Of a stretch of DNA of 47,708 bases, positions 6,852 to 15,045 are shown piece after piece. The notes below the pieces were generated by a model. The model saw only the letters and a list, made by a program, of their open reading frames with translations. It was not told the DNA's origin and searched no databases. Both the position numbers and the translations under genes were made by a program. Origin of the DNA: an uncultured Acetatifactor sp. (GTDB taxonomy: Bacteria > Bacillota > Clostridia > Lachnospirales > Lachnospiraceae); NCBI GenBank assembly GCA_947627535.1, contig CANQWM010000019.1:1-47708 (forward strand), written 5' to 3'. Position 1 is the first letter of the stretch. Every line of letters begins with the position of its first letter.

Positions 6852-8936
6852 TTATTCCGTCACCCTGCTGCCCCAAAGCGTCACCTGATTCGACATTCCC
6901 AGAGCGGTGAAGACCTGCGTCTCAATAGAAGAATATTCCACATTCATAGACAGCGTCACGCCGCTGTAATCCTGACCGCCAATGGACAGCACAAGATAGG
7001 AGGTTCCTTCCTCCAGCTTCCATGTCCCCTCATATGCACCCGTGACCGTGCCGTCCTCATGCAGTGTGATCAGACTTGGCTTCTTTGACTCCAGATTTTT
7101 ATAATCGATATCAAGCTCATGAAGGATCACCTCGTAATCTCCCGCAATCTCCGACGCCGTCCATCCGCCCTCTCTCAGGGATTCTCCCGTGGTCTGATAA
7201 GGGGCCGCCAGGATCCATCCTTCTTTGTTCACAAAGAGCTGATGCACCTTAACATAGTGGCCCTCCGTTCCGTTGTCGGTACGGGTATGGAACACCATGT
7301 ACGCCCGGCCGTCCTCGTCCACAAAGGCGGAGTTATGGCCCTGCGCCACCTGGGCATTGTTGAACACGCGCCATTGATATCCTCCCATCAGGCGGATTCC
7401 CACGGGCTGGTTGTAATTGAACTCATATTTGTCATACAGAGCGGAATTGCCCAGAAGATCCACATAATCCCCGTCCGGCCGCTGGGACCGGAACACGCGG
7501 ACATTGTACCCGCCCGCCGCCTCCAGGTTGCCGTAGGAAATAAAGAGATAATAATACTCTCCGATCTTCTGGATATAGGAAGCTTCTCCGGACACATAGG
7601 CGCCGCCCGCGATCTTCTTTCCGAAATAAGCATCGGAATGAGCGTCCGTCTCATAAGAAACGCTGTAATCCCTCAGGCCCGTGGTCTCGTCCAGCTCCAG
7701 CATGAAAATGCCGCCCGACCAGGAACCGTAACTCATCCACAGCCTGCCGTCATCGTCATAAAATACACAGGGATCGATGCAGTTCGGCCACATATCGCCC
7801 CATTTCCGGTTTGCGATGCCGTTTGTGACATAGCGCTCCGGGATCTCGCTGACGCCGAGTACCTGGGGGGCGTCCGTCTCCTGGAAATCTCCTTCCGAAA
7901 ATCCGCCGTACACGACGGAACCCACATAGGAATAGGGCCCTTCCACCGCATCTGCGGTAAGCAGCACGATGTTCGATTTCCAGTCGTCTCCGTTGGCGCT
8001 CAGATACATGCAGTATTTCCCCATCACGGGATTATAGACAATGTCCGGCGCCCAAAGATAATCGAACCAGTTTCCCACGCTTTCATCCTTGTTCCACGCC
8101 CGGATCTGCGCCTTTACCTCCTCAGTGAAGGAGGCTCTGTATTCGTTGTCGATGCTGGTCCAGTTGTAGAGATCCTTCGTATAGCCGCCGGTCATGTGGG
8201 TTCCCAGAATATAATAGGTTCCGTCGAAATCCCGGAAGATGGAAGGATCGTGGCATGTAATCCTCTGATAAGTCAGTCTGTCCTCCGGCGCGATCACCTG
8301 AAGCTGCTGATTCATCGGGACATCCATAATGGCGCGCACCATGATCTCCTTACCCCCATAGGTCAGTCTCAGGTAAGGACGGAATGTGATGGTCTCGTCG
8401 ACGGAAGCCGCCTGAGCCGAAAGCGCCTGTCCGGCCAGGACAGCCGCCAGCGCCAGCGCCGCTGCCTTCGCGCCGCCCTTCTTCTTTTTCCGCAGCGCAA
8501 CAAACAGCACAACCCCCAGTATGATAACCGCCGCAGCCACAGCCAGACCCACGATCAGGCCGACGCTTATGCCCTCTGAGGGGAAAAGCTGCGGATCCCC
8601 TTTCAGAGTGCCGCTTACGGACGCGGTTTCCCCGTATGCCAAAGCCGATACGGAATCGGGAAGCGCTTCTTCTCCTGCCGGATTCAGGCCTTCCGTGTTC
8701 TTGTACTCCATGGAAAACGCTTCGGTGCTCCAGCCGTACCTGCCGTTTTCCACCGTGATCGTATAATGGATCTCTTCTCCCGCCTTATACTCCGTTTTAT
8801 CCGTGGTCAGCGTAACGGTGACGCCGTTTTCCGTTGTGGTGTAAACGGCTTCCCCCTGGGCCTGAACGGGGCGGGAATATAATAATAACGTGAAACATAG
8901 TACAGTAAGCGCCGAAAGGCTCTTGATCCGTCTCAT
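6852..8936 (-). CDS. Exported GH43 arabinanase/arabinosidase with an extra N-terminal domain and a central membrane helix
   Basis: This 694-residue protein has an export signal (1-26), a beta-rich domain (about 30-115), a membrane helix (about 123-147) ending in RKKKKGG, and then a second signal-like helix (about 156-176) ending in an AQA cleavage-type site. A GH43 five-bladed propeller (about 215-560) and a lipocalin-like C-terminal domain (about 600-690) follow. The GH43 triad reads as D230 (base, CHDPSIF), D388 (IDPCVF) and E451 (acid, SGEASY). GH43 enzymes of this type cleave alpha-1,5-arabinan or arabinofuranosyl side chains; the exact linkage is not decidable here. Two hydrophobic segments around a short basic turn would put both the N-terminal domain and the enzyme outside the cell. 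GAGGAAG precedes the start. It lies downstream of araD. Confidence 0.87.
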   Translation of the reverse strand: MRRIKSLSALTVLCFTLLLYSRPVQAQGEAVYTTTENGVTVTLTTDKTEYKAGEEIHYTITVENGRYGWSTEAFSMEYKNTEGLNPAGEEALPDSVSALAYGETASVSGTLKGDPQLFPSEGISVGLIVGLAVAAAVIILGVVLFVALRKKKKGGAKAAALALAAVLAGQALSAQAASVDETITFRPYLRLTYGGKEIMVRAIMDVPMNQQLQVIAPEDRLTYQRITCHDPSIFRDFDGTYYILGTHMTGGYTKDLYNWTSIDNEYRASFTEEVKAQIRAWNKDESVGNWFDYLWAPDIVYNPVMGKYCMYLSANGDDWKSNIVLLTADAVEGPYSYVGSVVYGGFSEGDFQETDAPQVLGVSEIPERYVTNGIANRKWGDMWPNCIDPCVFYDDDGRLWMSYGSWSGGIFMLELDETTGLRDYSVSYETDAHSDAYFGKKIAGGAYVSGEASYIQKIGEYYYLFISYGNLEAAGGYNVRVFRSQRPDGDYVDLLGNSALYDKYEFNYNQPVGIRLMGGYQWRVFNNAQVAQGHNSAFVDEDGRAYMVFHTRTDNGTEGHYVKVHQLFVNKEGWILAAPYQTTGESLREGGWTASEIAGDYEVILHELDIDYKNLESKKPSLITLHEDGTVTGAYEGTWKLEEGTSYLVLSIGGQDYSGVTLSMNVEYSSIETQVFTALGMSNQVTLWGSRVTE

Positions 8937-9023
8937 CTCTTCCTCACATTCTGCCGGTTCATGACCGGTCTGATCCTGCTTTTTCCCCGGCTTTTCGGGG
9001 CCGGGACGATCTTCTTTTCAGAC

Positions 9024-9725
9024 TCAGCGCCCGCTCTGGCCATAGTAGGCGTTTGCGCCGTGCTTCCTGTAATAATGCTTATCCTGCAGCTCCTGGGGCG
9101 CAGGCTTTACGTCCGGACAGATCCACTCCGTCCTTGCGGCCATCTTCGCCACTTCCTCCAGCACCACCGCATTGTGTACCGCTTCCTTGGCGTCCTTACC
9201 CCATGCAAAGGGACCGTGGTTCTTGCAGAGCACGGCGGGAACCGCTTCCACGTCCAGATTTCTTTTCCGGAACTCGTTTACAATCAAAAGCCCCGTATTC
9301 TTCTCATACGCCTCGTTGATCTCTTCTTCCGTCAGCGTTCTCAGGCAGGGAACCTCGCCGTAAATGTAATCCGCGTGAGTAGTCCCGTAACAGGGAATGG
9401 AACGGCCCGCCTGCGCCCAGCTGGTCGCCCAGGGAGAATGGGTATGAACCACACCGCCGATCTGAGGAAACGCCCTGTACAGCTCCGCGTGGGTCGGCGT
9501 GTCGGAAGAGGGATTGTAGCGGCCCTCAATCCGGTTTCCCTCCAGATCCATCACTACCATATCCTCAGGAGACAGCTCCTCATAGGGCACGCCGCTGGGC
9601 TTGATCACAAAATAGCCGCTCTCCCTGTCGATGGCGCTTACATTGCCCCAGGTAAATGTTACAAGTCCGTGTTTCGGCAGCTCCATATTTGCCTCGTAAA
9701 CCAGTTTCTTTAACGCTTCTAACAT
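9024..9725 (-). CDS. araD: L-ribulose-5-phosphate 4-epimerase
   Basis: This enzyme converts L-ribulose 5-phosphate to D-xylulose 5-phosphate, the last step bringing arabinose into the pentose phosphate pathway. The 233 residues match the class II aldolase-like AraD family in length. The zinc ligands are visible as H94 and H96 (VVHTHSPW) and H170 (CKNHGPF), with D75 in [10 protein letters not shown] start at 9725, where AAGGAG sits ten bases before the ATG; an in-frame ATG at 9770 has no such site and would overlap the promoter at 9776-9804. It lies between two GH43 genes. The isomerase (araA) and kinase (araB) are not in this window, so the intracellular pathway is only partly encoded here. 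Confidence 0.93.
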   Translation of the reverse strand: MLEALKKLVYEANMELPKHGLVTFTWGNVSAIDRESGYFVIKPSGVPYEELSPEDMVVMDLEGNRIEGRYNPSSDTPTHAELYRAFPQIGGVVHTHSPWATSWAQAGRSIPCYGTTHADYIYGEVPCLRTLTEEEINEAYEKNTGLLIVNEFRKRNLDVEAVPAVLCKNHGPFAWGKDAKEAVHNAVVLEEVAKMAARTEWICPDVKPAPQELQDKHYYRKHGANAYYGQSGR

Positions 9726-9775
9726 ACTTTCTTTACTCCTTTTCTGCGCTGGTCTTTTTTCTGTTTTCACTGTCT

Positions 9776-9804
9776 ATTTTACCGTGCCGTGGTCCGGCGG
9801 TCAA
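9776..9804 (-). promoter_or_regulatory. Internal promoter before araD
   Basis: On the minus strand TTGACC (9804-9799) and TAAAAT (9781-9776) are 17 bp apart, each one mismatch from consensus. This would let araD and the exported GH43 gene be expressed separately from the long series. Confidence 0.5.
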
Positions 9805-9831
9805 CTCATTACCGTCCATAAGAAAACTCTT

Positions 9832-10791
9832 TCAGACCATTCCGTTCCTGTAATCAAACACAGGATAGCCCTTTTCGTCCCATTCCACCTTCATCAGCAT
9901 GGCGTGGCGGTTGGGATCATAGAGGGGATCTCCCTGTATTTCCGCGTAAGGTCTCGCATGGTACACACACACATCCGTGCCGTCGGGCAGCTTTGTGAAG
10001 CTGTTGTGGCCGGGGCCATAAAGGCCCGCCTCCCGGCAGCTGGACAACACAGGATATCTCTCCTTCTTCCACGCCCTTGGATCCAGCAGATCCTCGTCTT
10101 CCCCGATGCTCAGCATTCCCATGCAATAACATTCGCCGGTTGCGCTGGCGGAATAGGTCAGGAAGATCCGCCCGTTCTTCCGAATTACCGCGGGCCCTTC
10201 GTTGACCCAGATATCCCTGCGCTCCCAGTCGTAATCCGGCGTGGTCAGCAAAACCTGCGCCGTGGCAAGCTTTGTGGGCGACTCCATCCTCGCTATGTAG
10301 AGATTCGAGATCTGGATCCCTACGCTGACCTTTTCCGCCCAGATAAAATATCTTTCGCCCTTGTTTTCCAGGATCGTCGCATCCAGGGAAAACGCTTCAA
10401 AAGAATAAATATCGTCGTCGGAACGCTGCATTTTCCCCTTTTCCACCCAGGCGTCCTCTATGGGGTCCTGTCCCGTACACTCCAGTACAAAGGGCCGGAT
10501 CTTCCACATGTCGTCCTGCTCGCCCGCCGCAAAATACAGATACCATTTCCCGTCGAGATAATGCAGCTCCGGCGCCCAGATATGCCGGCTCATTTCCCCG
10601 CTTTCATGCTTCTTCCACACCGTCTTTTCCGGCGCCTTCGCAAGCCCCAAAAGGCTGTCCGACCGGCGCAGCACGATCCGGTCATAGGCCGGAACGGAAG
10701 CGGTAAAGTAATAAGTGCCGTCGGTATGACGGTACACATAAGGGTCCGCCCGCTGTTCAATAAAGGGTTTGTTTTCTCTGATCTCTTCCAT
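9832..10791 (-). CDS. Cytoplasmic GH43 arabinofuranosidase-like enzyme
   Basis: This 319-residue protein lacks a signal peptide and consists of a single GH43 five-bladed propeller. The three acidic residues are D16 (RADPYVY, base), D137 (FSLDATI, pKa modulator) and E198 (VNEGPAV, acid). It probably trims imported arabino-oligosaccharides from the inside, complementing the GH51 enzyme at the start of the series. The start at 10791 is preceded by AAGAGGTG and follows the previous stop by 10 bases; earlier in-frame ATGs would overlap the upstream gene. GH43 substrate specificity varies (arabinan, arabinoxylan, xylobiose), so the arabinose assignment rests mainly on the neighbours. Confidence 0.85.
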   Translation of the reverse strand: MEEIRENKPFIEQRADPYVYRHTDGTYYFTASVPAYDRIVLRRSDSLLGLAKAPEKTVWKKHESGEMSRHIWAPELHYLDGKWYLYFAAGEQDDMWKIRPFVLECTGQDPIEDAWVEKGKMQRSDDDIYSFEAFSLDATILENKGERYFIWAEKVSVGIQISNLYIARMESPTKLATAQVLLTTPDYDWERRDIWVNEGPAVIRKNGRIFLTYSASATGECYCMGMLSIGEDEDLLDPRAWKKERYPVLSSCREAGLYGPGHNSFTKLPDGTDVCVYHARPYAEIQGDPLYDPNRHAMLMKVEWDEKGYPVFDYRNGMV

Positions 10792-10801
10792 GATACACCT
10801 C

Positions 10802-13096
10802 TTACCTTTCATCCAGGTACAGCTGTACCCGGTTGTCAATGATCTCTGCCACTTCCTCTGCACTTTTTGTGCCGTTCCAGAATGGCTGCGTTTCCTCGCT
10901 GATGATCTCCCGGATCGGCGACTTGCTGTTTTCACTGCCAAGACGGTCCATAAATTCCAGATATTCCTCCAGATAAGAGCTTCCGTCCTCCCGCACAGGC
11001 AGATCTTTTCCTCCCTTGTATGAGACCATTGTTGTCCCGTCGCTTGTCTCATACGTATAGATGCTGTTCTCTGCGGACGGCCTGGTCAACGTCATAAATT
11101 CCGTTTTCTCCAGAGCTTCCCCGCTCAGCAGATATTCCAGAAACGCGGCTGTCTCCTCTTGATACTTCGCGTTTTTCCCTGCCAGCACATAGCATGTGCT
11201 CACATAAATTCCTATGCCGTCTTCCTGTCCCGGATATCCCACAAAATGAACGGCGTCGCCGTAGTCATCCCGCAGTTCGGCATATCCGGCAATATTTCGT
11301 ATCCATTCTTTCAGTGCAAGTATCTTTCCCTGCCCAAGCCATTCCCGCGCCTGTTCTTCGGAAACCCCGGACATGTCGCCGTATTTCCTGCAGATCTCCA
11401 GCAGGCGGCAAAAATCCTCGCTGTCAAAATTGCTGACTCCGCTTTCTTCGCTGTAAAACGGGTTCTTTCCCGCCGGACCTCCCAGCAGGAAATTCAGACT
11501 GTCCGACGGACTGCCTCCGCCGTTGAACGGGTCGTAATACAGCCCTTCCAGATCCCGGTTTTCCGCAAGGTCCAGTATATCCCCAAGCGTCCAGCTATCC
11601 TCCTTCCACAAAGCAGCAGACACGGCGGGAACATACGCCATCGCAACCGGAAGGATCCCGTACAGCTTCCCGTCTATCGTTCCTGCCATGCGGGCGCCCA
11701 TAAAAAGGGAATCCACTGTCTTTTTGTCCAGATATTCCTCCAGGGGCGTAAGTGCTCCCGCTTCCTGCAGCGCCGTCACCTGATCTCTGCTATTTACCAC
11801 CATGATATCAGGTATGTTTCCGGCTGCCACTCTGGCCGACAGAAGCGCCCAGTTATCCTCCAGAAGTCCGCTCAACAACTCAACGGTAATCTGTCTGCCG
11901 CCGTAATCCCGGCTGAAAACCACCGCGTTTGGCCGGATATAATTTAACAGATCCGACATCATAACACAGGTAATCTCTTCCCCCGTGACCGGCATCTGAT
12001 CCGCAAACGCGGAAACGTTCCCGGCGGCGGTGTCATAGAGAAGAAATTCCCCCTCTCCGCTTACCGTCAGCCAGCAGGTCTGGCCCGTATCCCTGTCGTT
12101 GGGTGAAATCCCGCTTCCCGAATAAGAAAAAAGCTTTGTCTTTTTCCCGGATCTCAGATCCCACATCCAGAGCGTCTCTTTGGAGGAATAATATAACAGC
12201 CCCTGGGGTGTCGCCGTAAACTGCTTCAGCAGCACCTCCCCGCACTGATAGAGGATCTTTTCCGTTCCGGAAGGAACTTCGATCCGAAAAAGCTTCGATC
12301 CGCCGCCGGAAAGGTCTCCTTTGGAAAATACCACGCTTCCGTCCGGCATATGAAAGGCCCCGGCAAAGGATTCCCCTTCGCCGCCGCACTCCTTTTGCAG
12401 CAGTACCTTCCCCGTGGGATCTATGACCGCAAGCGAGGTTCTGTCCGGAGAAATCAGGTACTGGTATCCATCCCCGTCACACCACCAGCTCCCGGGTTCC
12501 GATAACTGCTCCTGAGAAATTTCGAGTTCCCCATAAGCCGCCGTCACATCCCGCACATCCAAAAGTTCGCCCTTTTCGTTCAGGGTCAGAAGCTGATAGG
12601 AGGACGAAACCTTTTGGTAAAAAAGAACGGCGATCCGGTCTTCTGTACTCACATCCATACAGATTCCATAGCCTTCCGGACGCTCCTGCCCGTCCGTCAG
12701 GATCTCTTTCGGATTCTCCGTTTCAAGATCTTCCTTCTGGCACGTCAGAAAATACCGCCAGCCGTCAGAGGTCTCCGCGCTGTCAAAAAAATACCTTGCA
12801 TCCCAGGAAAAGGCGAAGATTTCTTTCTGCCAGAACGCCGAAACGTCGATGTCGGGATTTTTGCAGGGACTTCTCCGAAGCTCATAATAAGGGATCTCGG
12901 CGGCCCCGGACGCCGATTCCTGAAAACCGTTTTCCCACCATTCTGCCGTCAGGACCTCCCCAAAGCTTTCGGCTTCCTCCGAAATCGGATCCTTCCCCAT
13001 ACCCGGCGCGCCGTAAGTTCCGGCACATCCGGCCAGCAGGAGAGAACAGGATAAAAGCAGCGGCATAATCAGATCGGCACTTCTTTTCCTTTTCAT
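10802..13096 (-). CDS. Lipoprotein: propeller-like N-terminal half fused to a solute-binding protein
   Basis: This 764-residue lipoprotein has a lipobox (LLAGC, C24). About residues 60-370 are beta-rich, with repeated blade-like segments (for example YQLLTLNEKGELL and SKLFRIEVPSGTEKIL) that suggest a propeller. About 385-764 resemble a family 1 sugar-binding protein, with VAAGNIPDIMVV, DGKLYGILPV and a C-terminal EEVAEIIDNRVQLYL. No permease gene is adjacent. It either serves the permeases further upstream or acts as a surface receptor. It has its own promoter (13140-13167). The ligand is inferred to be an arabinose-containing glycan from context. Confidence 0.75.
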   Translation of the reverse strand: MKRKRSADLIMPLLLSCSLLLAGCAGTYGAPGMGKDPISEEAESFGEVLTAEWWENGFQESASGAAEIPYYELRRSPCKNPDIDVSAFWQKEIFAFSWDARYFFDSAETSDGWRYFLTCQKEDLETENPKEILTDGQERPEGYGICMDVSTEDRIAVLFYQKVSSSYQLLTLNEKGELLDVRDVTAAYGELEISQEQLSEPGSWWCDGDGYQYLISPDRTSLAVIDPTGKVLLQKECGGEGESFAGAFHMPDGSVVFSKGDLSGGGSKLFRIEVPSGTEKILYQCGEVLLKQFTATPQGLLYYSSKETLWMWDLRSGKKTKLFSYSGSGISPNDRDTGQTCWLTVSGEGEFLLYDTAAGNVSAFADQMPVTGEEITCVMMSDLLNYIRPNAVVFSRDYGGRQITVELLSGLLEDNWALLSARVAAGNIPDIMVVNSRDQVTALQEAGALTPLEEYLDKKTVDSLFMGARMAGTIDGKLYGILPVAMAYVPAVSAALWKEDSWTLGDILDLAENRDLEGLYYDPFNGGGSPSDSLNFLLGGPAGKNPFYSEESGVSNFDSEDFCRLLEICRKYGDMSGVSEEQAREWLGQGKILALKEWIRNIAGYAELRDDYGDAVHFVGYPGQEDGIGIYVSTCYVLAGKNAKYQEETAAFLEYLLSGEALEKTEFMTLTRPSAENSIYTYETSDGTTMVSYKGGKDLPVREDGSSYLEEYLEFMDRLGSENSKSPIREIISEETQPFWNGTKSAEEVAEIIDNRVQLYLDER

Positions 13097-13139
13097 TTTT
13101 CGGTTCCTTTCCGCATTCCGATACAGGACTGCTATCCTT

Positions 13140-13167
13140 ATTATACGTCCTGAATCCGCCCTGCCAA
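13140..13167 (-). promoter_or_regulatory. Promoter for the propeller lipoprotein / GH43 sub-operon
   Basis: On the minus strand TTGGCA (13167-13162) and a perfect TATAAT (13145-13140) are 16 bp apart. The predicted start is about 37 bases before the ATG at 13096. Confidence 0.65.
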
Positions 13168-13250
13168 GTCTGCGCCGGAACTCTTAAACATTATTAAAGG
13201 AATTTTAACGGTTTCTTAAAGATCTGATGTTTTCAAGGATCCTGCAAATA

Positions 13251-13299
13251 GAAAGAACACTCCGGATTCCGTTTGATCCGTAACCCGGAGTGTCTTTTT
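13251..13299 (-). terminator. Hairpin terminator after the LamG-like lipoprotein gene
   Basis: A 9-bp stem (13257-13265 with 13285-13293, ACACTCCGG and complement) can extend inward. The T run is strong on the plus side and interrupted on the minus side, so termination of the minus-strand genes may be partial. Confidence 0.5.
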
Positions 13300-13357
13300 C
13301 CTATTTTGCTTTCTATACCCGCAGATACGTTCCCTTTCTGCGGGATGCTTCCGATGC

Positions 13358-14947
13358 TTACTGGATATCCAGCATGGAGCTGTCGACGGTCAGGCAGAAG
13401 CCAAGGGCTCCGTCGTTGATTGCAATATTCTTATAGTTCTGGAAATGCGTGTCGCCTGCGGCGGTAGTGATCTGGCACTCTACATCCGCGGTGTCGCCGT
13501 TGTTGGTAACGGATACGGTAACGGTCGCGCCCTGCAGATCGGCTGCAAAGGTATCCCAGTTCCAGTCGCTCTCAACCGTCCATCCCAGCGTATCAAGACT
13601 GTCGCCGGTGGTCAGCTGGGTATCGCCGTCCATTTTCCAGCCCCAGTTGTCCGCACGCAGTACAGCGTACTCCACACAATCCGCCGACTTCTCCAGAGGG
13701 CTTACCGCCTCGCTCTGCAGAACGATCACAAAGTTGTTCCAGTTGGAAGCCTCTGCGCCGTGCCAGTTTACGAAGGTCTTGGAAACGGTTTCACCGGAGG
13801 GAACTTCCCAGCCCTCGCTGAAGGTGGTCCACCAGCCGGAAGTAAAGTCCTCTGCGCCAAGCTGGGTGCCGGTAATGGTCACCACAGGATTCTGAGGCTC
13901 TTCCTCGTTACCTGCAGCGCCTTCGGGAGCTACAGAAGAAACGTTAGGGTCGCCCATCTGATACAGGGACAGAACCTGGCCGGGGGTCAAAGCGGTGTCA
14001 AACACATACAGATCGTCCACAAATCCCTTGTAGATGGTATCCCAGTAGTTGATGCCGAACCAGGACTCGAACTGCGCGTCGCCGGGCTTCATGATGTTAG
14101 GCGCCAGGGATGCGTCCCAGGTCCACTCCTCCCAGTAGGTGTGGTTCGTATAGTTGTCGGCGGAATCATATACCAGATTGCCGTTGAGGTAATACTGAGC
14201 GCCCGCGGTGGTTGTGCCAGCCGCACCGGTCTGGGCCTCACCGGAGCAGACGATGGTCACCATCACCCACTCTTTGATGCCGTGTCTCTGGTCATCAAAC
14301 GCATACATCCAAGGCCAGCAGTCCGTGCCGTCCTGTGCGTCGCTGGCCTCGTTGCGGCTCCATACGATAGGGAAGATCTTGGCACTGTCAGTGCCCCACT
14401 CAGACTGAGTTACGTTAAACCATGTTACGTCGTTGCCCGCGTCAGCAGCCTTGCCCATATTGTAACCCATGGTAAGGGTAGGCGCGTAGGTAGCCACTCT
14501 GTCCGCGTTCATCCAGTAGGATACGGTGTAGGTATCCGTATTGGTAGGCTCCAGATGCAGATTCAGCGCGTGCTCGCCGTCCAGATAAACTGCCTGGCCT
14601 ACAGGACCATCCGCATAGCTTACGGTTGCGGTGGAATCCACGATACCGTGGGTTGCGCCGTCCAGAGCGCCGGGCTCGTTCTCCGCCCGCTCCACTACGG
14701 TGTAGCCCTCGCCTGCGCCCTCGTCAAAGGTGATGTGCGCAAACGCATCGGGAATTGCTTCGGGGGTAACCTCTGCGCCTCCCTGGTTTTCCGTGCTGTC
14801 ACTGCCGGACTGTTCGCTGGATTGTTCGCTGGACTGTTCACTGGACTGTCCGCCGGACGATTCATTGCCCGACTCTCCGCCGCCGCACGCCGCAAGAGAA
14901 ACTACCATTGCGGCTGCGAGCAGCGTGCTCACAAACTTCTTTTTCAT
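13358..14947 (-). CDS. Lipoprotein with LamG/concanavalin-like and second carbohydrate-binding-like domain
   Basis: This 529-residue lipoprotein (lipobox SLAAC, C21) has a low-complexity linker of repeated SSEQ units (about 28-50). A LamG-like jelly roll follows (about 65-335): DGATHGIVDS, an SYWMNAD strand, and the closing FVDDLYVFDTALTPGQVLSLY typical of this fold. A second beta domain (about 355-529) is rich in Trp and Asn. No catalytic motif is visible, so it is probably a surface glycan-binding component that feeds the adjacent transporter. AGAGAGG-type bases precede the start. The 98-base gap from the upstream solute-binding gene contains a GC-rich hairpin (about 14989-15003), which could stabilise or attenuate the message. 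Confidence 0.75.
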   Translation of the reverse strand: MKKKFVSTLLAAAMVVSLAACGGGESGNESSGGQSSEQSSEQSSEQSGSDSTENQGGAEVTPEAIPDAFAHITFDEGAGEGYTVVERAENEPGALDGATHGIVDSTATVSYADGPVGQAVYLDGEHALNLHLEPTNTDTYTVSYWMNADRVATYAPTLTMGYNMGKAADAGNDVTWFNVTQSEWGTDSAKIFPIVWSRNEASDAQDGTDCWPWMYAFDDQRHGIKEWVMVTIVCSGEAQTGAAGTTTAGAQYYLNGNLVYDSADNYTNHTYWEEWTWDASLAPNIMKPGDAQFESWFGINYWDTIYKGFVDDLYVFDTALTPGQVLSLYQMGDPNVSSVAPEGAAGNEEEPQNPVVTITGTQLGAEDFTSGWWTTFSEGWEVPSGETVSKTFVNWHGAEASNWNNFVIVLQSEAVSPLEKSADCVEYAVLRADNWGWKMDGDTQLTTGDSLDTLGWTVESDWNWDTFAADLQGATVTVSVTNNGDTADVECQITTAAGDTHFQNYKNIAINDGALGFCLTVDSSMLDIQ

Positions 14948-15045
14948 ATTTTCCTCTCTTTCTGCCGCATCCGCGGCGCTGGCAGAACGGCGGGACTGCC
15001 GCCGCCCTGTCGTTTTGGTTCATTTATAGAAACCTTTTTCCGCCG

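Noticed and set aside
7119..8579. A 486-codon plus-strand frame opposite the exported GH43 gene
   Set aside because: The GH43 catalytic residues and signal peptide are on the minus strand; the plus frame shows no motif or start signal.
8960..9010. GC hairpin near 8980-9004 as a terminator between araD and the GH43 gene
   Set aside because: On the minus strand it is followed by A, not T, so it is not an intrinsic terminator for these genes.
14811..14870. Short tandem repeats in the LamG-like lipoprotein gene as a CRISPR or regulatory array
   Set aside because: They are in-frame 12-base units encoding SSEQ in a lipoprotein linker.
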